From: Zoroaster sp. YZ-2022
Taxonomy: Eukaryota > Echinodermata > Asteroidea > Forcipulatida > Zoroasteridae
Length of the DNA stretch: 64,000 bases
Assembly: GCA_029582265.1 (NCBI GenBank)
Contig: CM055816.1
Span: forward strand, 93,855,588 to 93,919,587
Direction of reading: 5' to 3'
Part shown: piece after piece, positions 63,181-64,000 of the stretch
Layout: each line of letters starts with the position of its first letter
How positions within the stretch are numbered: the first letter of the stretch is position 1
The notes under the pieces: model-generated
Database searches by the model: none
What the model was told of the DNA's origin: nothing
What the model saw: only the letters and a program-made list of their open reading frames with translations
Program-made: the position numbers and the translations under genes

Positions 63181-63711
63181 AATATAGGTTTTCCCGGCCA
63201 ATTTCGGAAAAAAATCATTCAATTTGATACCCGGCTCATTCAATTTCGTTTGAAAATAAATGCTCAGCTACATCAGCATTCAACAATTAAAAAGAGTCAT
63301 TCAAATTCAACACCTGAGCATTCACTCGACAAATAAGATCATTCAATTTCAACACTTGAGCATTCACTCGACAAATAAGATCATTCAATTTCAAATGGTC
63401 GCTAAGTTCATTCAATTTCGTCAAAGCCAGCAGCAACAGGCTGGTGCGCTTCGATGACTCTGAATTTGATTGCACCTATTGCGAAAATGTGGTAGATATT
63501 CAACATAAGAATGGTGATCTTGTAGTTTTGAATGCCTATAAACGAAATAGAATGAAAAGAAAGAAATCGTGTGTGCACGAAAACGAAATTGAATGCAATA
63601 ATATCGAAAGAGAAACCCTATTGGATTGAATTATCAAAATCGCGTGAATTTGAAAGCGTGTTGATGAAATTGAATGATTTTTTGTTGAAATTGACCGGGA
63701 AAACCTATATT
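63181..63711. mobile_element. Non-autonomous inverted-repeat element with internal CATTCAATTTC repeats
   Basis: Left end AATATAGGTTTTCCCGGCCA and right end its inverse (TTGACCGGGAAAACCTATATT), about 45-bp arms including AAAATCATTCAATTT. The centre (63290-63395) has two and a half tandem units of about 42 bp (GCATTCACTCGACAAATAAG). Target duplication unclear. Confidence 0.65.
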
Positions 63712-64000
63712 AAGATGTTAATCAATGTTGAGGAAAAGTAACCTGGAAAGCCATTTTGCTTCTTCCTATTGATCGATTGATTTATTTGTATAAGTAAGAC
63801 TAATTGCGGTGACACCATGTGGAATCTGAATTGAGTAGTAATTAATTCTGAAAAGAACTGGAGGTTACAACTCGACGTTTCGATCAGTGTGCTCTGATCG
63901 TCCTCAGTAGATTTGTTCGTTTGTTTGTTATAATTTTTTTTTTAAATTACATTTTGTGTTATACTTTATTACTCTTTACATAACAACTCTTTACATAAAA
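63712..64000. other. End of window: dispersed repeat copy D and AT-rich sequence
   Basis: 63791-63907 is copy D of the dispersed repeat, on the minus strand. It includes the best hammerhead-like version (CTGAGGACGATCAGAGCACA then CTGATCGAAACGTCGAG). The remainder is T/A-rich. Confidence 0.65.

Noticed and set aside
62740..63227. Overlapping ORFs on both strands
   Set aside because: Mutually antisense, no domain, no splice context that favours either.

Overview
This window is nuclear DNA of an animal, most likely a marine invertebrate. It is AT-rich, has spliced genes with GT/AG introns, and carries many TACATGTA-type simple motifs. It holds BEL/Pao, tyrosine-recombinase (DIRS/Ngaro-like), CR1/L2-like LINE, Harbinger, Kolobok, Tc1/mariner-like and hAT elements. 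I cannot name the species. No bacterial operons, CRISPR arrays or rRNA genes are visible, and only one tRNA-like fragment was seen.

Layout. 1-1.4 kb is a degenerate satellite. 1.4-8.2 kb (minus strand) holds pieces of a SWIM/YqaJ-nuclease gene and an exon resembling a tyrosine-recombinase C-terminus. A nearly complete YR retrotransposon (1784-6681) is inserted inside the YqaJ coding sequence. 8.4-14.1 kb is a nest: a CR1/L2-like LINE with a 2A-like motif, flanked and invaded by two Tc1/mariner-like elements. 15.4-18.25 kb is a Harbinger element with an intact transposase and an intact two-exon Myb/SANT partner, separated by a 172-bp hairpin. 18.4-27.4 kb has a broken C2H2 zinc-finger gene and terminal exons of lineage-expanded host genes in repeat-rich DNA. 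31.07-38.55 kb is an apparently intact Kolobok element (TTAA duplication, about 210-bp inverted repeats). It encodes a ten-exon THAP transposase on the minus strand and, on the plus strand, a three-exon protein resembling the cytoplasmic (ballast) domain of P2X7. 39.0-47.2 kb is a full-length, very young BEL/Pao retrotransposon with 759-bp LTRs and an uninterrupted 2170-residue polyprotein. 47.7-64 kb has minisatellites, a triplicated mini-exon, a short Kolobok-like derivative keeping only a THAP exon, a hAT-like element, a GCGTATG-rich element, an 18-bp repeat array open in several frames, LINE tails, repeats with a Penelope/hammerhead-like motif, and exons of an unrecognised minus-strand gene.

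How the parts work together. Most intact coding capacity belongs to mobile elements. The Harbinger pair is the usual catalytic-plus-DNA-binding partnership. The Kolobok element may be a comparable two-gene system whose accessory protein is a P2X7-like zinc-binding domain; this is the best candidate for an undescribed system. Several TTAA-flanked short elements (19.48, 24.17, 34.99, 51.93 and possibly 53.05 kb) suggest the same superfamily mobilises non-autonomous relatives. In the YR element, phase-matched splice sites predict that the internal B1-A2 repeats sit in an intron and that splicing fuses RT/RNase H to the recombinase.

All exon joins, boundaries and repeat lengths were derived by eye from the sequence. 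Family names rest on remembered motifs, not on searches.
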